Shown here: positions 7,015 through 7,908 of the stretch, in pieces | Numbering within the stretch: position 1 is the first letter of the stretch | How the letters are laid out: the number at the start of each line of letters is the position of its first letter | Origin: Bacteroidales bacterium UBA6408 | Lineage (GTDB): Bacteria; Bacteroidota; Bacteroidia; Bacteroidales; UBA932 | Assembly: GCA_002439805.1 (NCBI GenBank) | Contig: DJPQ01000078.1 | Span: 1 to 7,908 of the forward strand | Length of the DNA stretch: 7,908 nt | Direction of reading: 5' to 3' | The notes under the pieces: generated by a model | Database searches by the model: none | What the model saw: the letters and a program-made list of their open reading frames with translations, nothing else | What the model was told of the DNA's origin: nothing | Made by a program: the position numbers and the translations under genes

Positions 7015-7045
7015 TTTGAAAGTCACTCGCAAATTTGTATTTTTG
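7015..7045 (+). promoter_or_regulatory. Strong Bacteroidota-type promoter of pckA
   Basis: TTTG at 7015-7018 is followed after exactly 19 bp by TATTTTTG at 7038-7045, a full match to the Bacteroidota TTTG-N19-TAnnTTTG pattern. The spacer ends in the palindrome CAAATTTG (7030-7037), which abuts the -7 box. Transcription would start near 7052, leaving a leader of about 90 nt before the pckA ATG. Position, strand and match to both boxes make this the best-supported control site in the window. Confidence 0.75.
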
Positions 7046-7111
7046 CGGCTCGAAAGCAAGAAAGACTTTGTAGAAAAAATATAGACCCGAAAGACGGACA
7101 AAGATTATTTA

Positions 7112-7128
7112 TTATAAACCATTTATAA
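7112..7128 (+). promoter_or_regulatory. AT-rich inverted repeat in the pckA leader
   Basis: TTATAAA-CCA-TTTATAA is a perfect 7-bp inverted repeat with a 3-base centre, ending 13 bp before the pckA ATG. In RNA it would form a weak all-A/U hairpin in the ribosome-binding zone; in DNA it could be an operator. No Shine-Dalgarno sequence is seen here, which is usual in Bacteroidota, where A/T-rich, unstructured leaders help initiation. Confidence 0.35.
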
Positions 7129-7141
7129 AGTATTTTACATT

Positions 7142-7908
7142 ATGAGTAAAATTGATTTGAGCAAGTACGGTATCACGGGCGCGACGGAGATTGTCTATAA
7201 CCCGTCCTACGACACCCTGTACAATGACGAGCTTGACCCGAAGCTCACCGGTTATGAGAAAGGAAAACTCACTGAACTCGGAGCTGTCGATGTGATGACA
7301 GGCGTCTATACAGGCCGTTCTCCTAAGGACAAGTTCTTCGTGATGGACGAAACCAGCAAGGACACCGTGTGGTGGACTTCCGAGGGCTACAAGAATGACA
7401 ACAAGCCTGTTACCCCCGAGACTTGGAAAGTGCTCAAGGAACTTGCCGTCAAGGAACTTTCAAACAAGAAGCTCTATGTGGTTGATGCGTTCTGCGGAGC
7501 CAACCCTGCAACCCGCCTCAAGGTTCGTTTCATCGTTGAGGTAGCTTGGCAGGCACATTTCGTGAAGAACATGTTCATCCGCCCGACCGAGGAGGAACTC
7601 GCTTCATTCGGCGAGCCTGACTTCGTTGTCTATAACGCGTCAAAGGCAAAGGTGGCGAACTACAAGGAGCTCGGACTCAACTCTGAGACCGCAGTGGTCT
7701 TCAACCTCACCTCAAAGGAGCAGGTCATCATCAACACATGGTACGGCGGCGAGATGAAGAAGGGAATGTTCTCAATCATGAACTACCTCAACCCGCTCCG
7801 CGGCATCGCCTCAATGCACTGCTCTGCCAACACCGACAAGGAAGGAAAGAGCTCGGCCATCTTCTTCGGTCTTTCAGGAACGGGCAAAACCACCCTTTCA
7901 ACCGACCC
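7142..7908 (+). CDS. pckA: Phosphoenolpyruvate carboxykinase (ATP), 5' part
   Basis: PckA interconverts oxaloacetate + ATP and phosphoenolpyruvate + CO2 + ADP. It serves gluconeogenesis, and in many anaerobic Bacteroidota it runs in the carboxylating direction to feed succinate formation; which applies here cannot be seen. The first 255 residues of about 535 are present. Family motifs are clear: TGRSPKDKF at 57-65 (substrate-binding R59), WYGGEMKKGMFS at 200-211 (metal/substrate-binding K207), SMHCSAN at 224-230 (H226), and the kinase-1 P-loop GLSGTGKTT at 243-251 (K249). The active-site metal aspartate and the second kinase motif lie past the window edge. MSKIDLSKYGI is a typical start. The gene is cut only by the window end and shows no damage; it is transcribed alone, divergently from the hydrolase, from the promoter at 7015-7045. 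Confidence 0.97.
   Translation, partial: MSKIDLSKYGITGATEIVYNPSYDTLYNDELDPKLTGYEKGKLTELGAVDVMTGVYTGRSPKDKFFVMDETSKDTVWWTSEGYKNDNKPVTPETWKVLKELAVKELSNKKLYVVDAFCGANPATRLKVRFIVEVAWQAHFVKNMFIRPTEEELASFGEPDFVVYNASKAKVANYKELGLNSETAVVFNLTSKEQVIINTWYGGEMKKGMFSIMNYLNPLRGIASMHCSANTDKEGKSSAIFFGLSGTGKTTLSTD

Larger units (their letters stand above)
6694..7141. other. 448-bp AT-rich divergent intergenic region between the hydrolase and pckA
   Basis: No gene is supported here. The frames open across it (6734-7084 plus, 6841-7101 minus) encode composition-driven, Phe/Lys-rich peptides without recognisable motifs and run through the pckA promoter. The region must hold the start signals of both flanking genes, which are transcribed away from each other. 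It contains a strong pckA promoter (7015-7045), a weaker candidate for the hydrolase (6787-6794), a dyad at 6889-6903, a direct repeat at 6930-6947, three TTTTGAG copies at 6844-6883 and an AT dyad in the pckA leader (7112-7128). Its length and repeats would allow regulator binding, but none is identified. Confidence 0.7.

Noticed and set aside
6734..7084. A 116-codon plus-strand open frame in the intergenic region
   Set aside because: It has no recognisable motif, is dominated by Phe, Lys and Arg from A/T-rich DNA, and runs through both promoter boxes of pckA.
6841..7101. An 86-codon minus-strand open frame with a hydrophobic centre (FLAFVVMCSFFWCLL)
   Set aside because: The hydrophobic run could mimic a membrane segment, but the frame lies opposite the pckA promoter and leader and has no start signal or family resemblance.

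Overview
The window looks like a chromosomal segment from a Bacteroidota (Bacteroidales) genome. Three things point there: promoters of the TTTG-N19-TAnnTTTG type, little use of Shine-Dalgarno sites, and a RecQ with the long spacer before its zinc site that I associate with Bacteroidota. The genus cannot be fixed from the sequence; the near-even base composition would suit a gut lineage such as Muribaculaceae, but that is a guess.

Layout, all on the minus strand from 6693 down to 1: an alpha/beta hydrolase (6693-5764) and recQ (5750-3843) form a tight two-gene unit. After a short gap with a good promoter (3783-3753) comes a second unit: a damaged fic gene (3720-2903), hsdM (2893-1397), hsdS (1393-299) and the first 100 codons of hsdR (302 to the window edge). 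Gene spacings in this unit are 9 bp, 3 bp and a 4-bp ATGA overlap, so it reads as one operon encoding a type I restriction-modification system. HsdM and HsdS form the methyltransferase; HsdR adds the translocase/nuclease. A 448-bp AT-rich intergenic region (6694-7141) separates these from pckA (7142 to the edge, plus strand), which is divergently transcribed from a near-consensus promoter.

The most notable observation is the fic gene. Its start (3720-3577) reads as the N-terminus of a longer Fic family that I remember as about 500 residues, but it appears to have lost about 50 codons near the start and about 200 in the middle. The second loss shifts the frame. The Fic catalytic domain downstream is intact (HPYMDGNGRMGR) and keeps an N-terminal inhibitory motif (SLSIEG). 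The stop of the 5' fragment overlaps an in-frame ATG of the Fic frame as ATGA, so the catalytic core may still be made by reinitiation. This is either a decaying gene or a naturally trimmed Fic protein leading a restriction operon.

Otherwise the content is ordinary: housekeeping genes (pckA, recQ) beside a defence operon. I see no CRISPR array, tRNA, rRNA, insertion sequence or clear intrinsic terminator.
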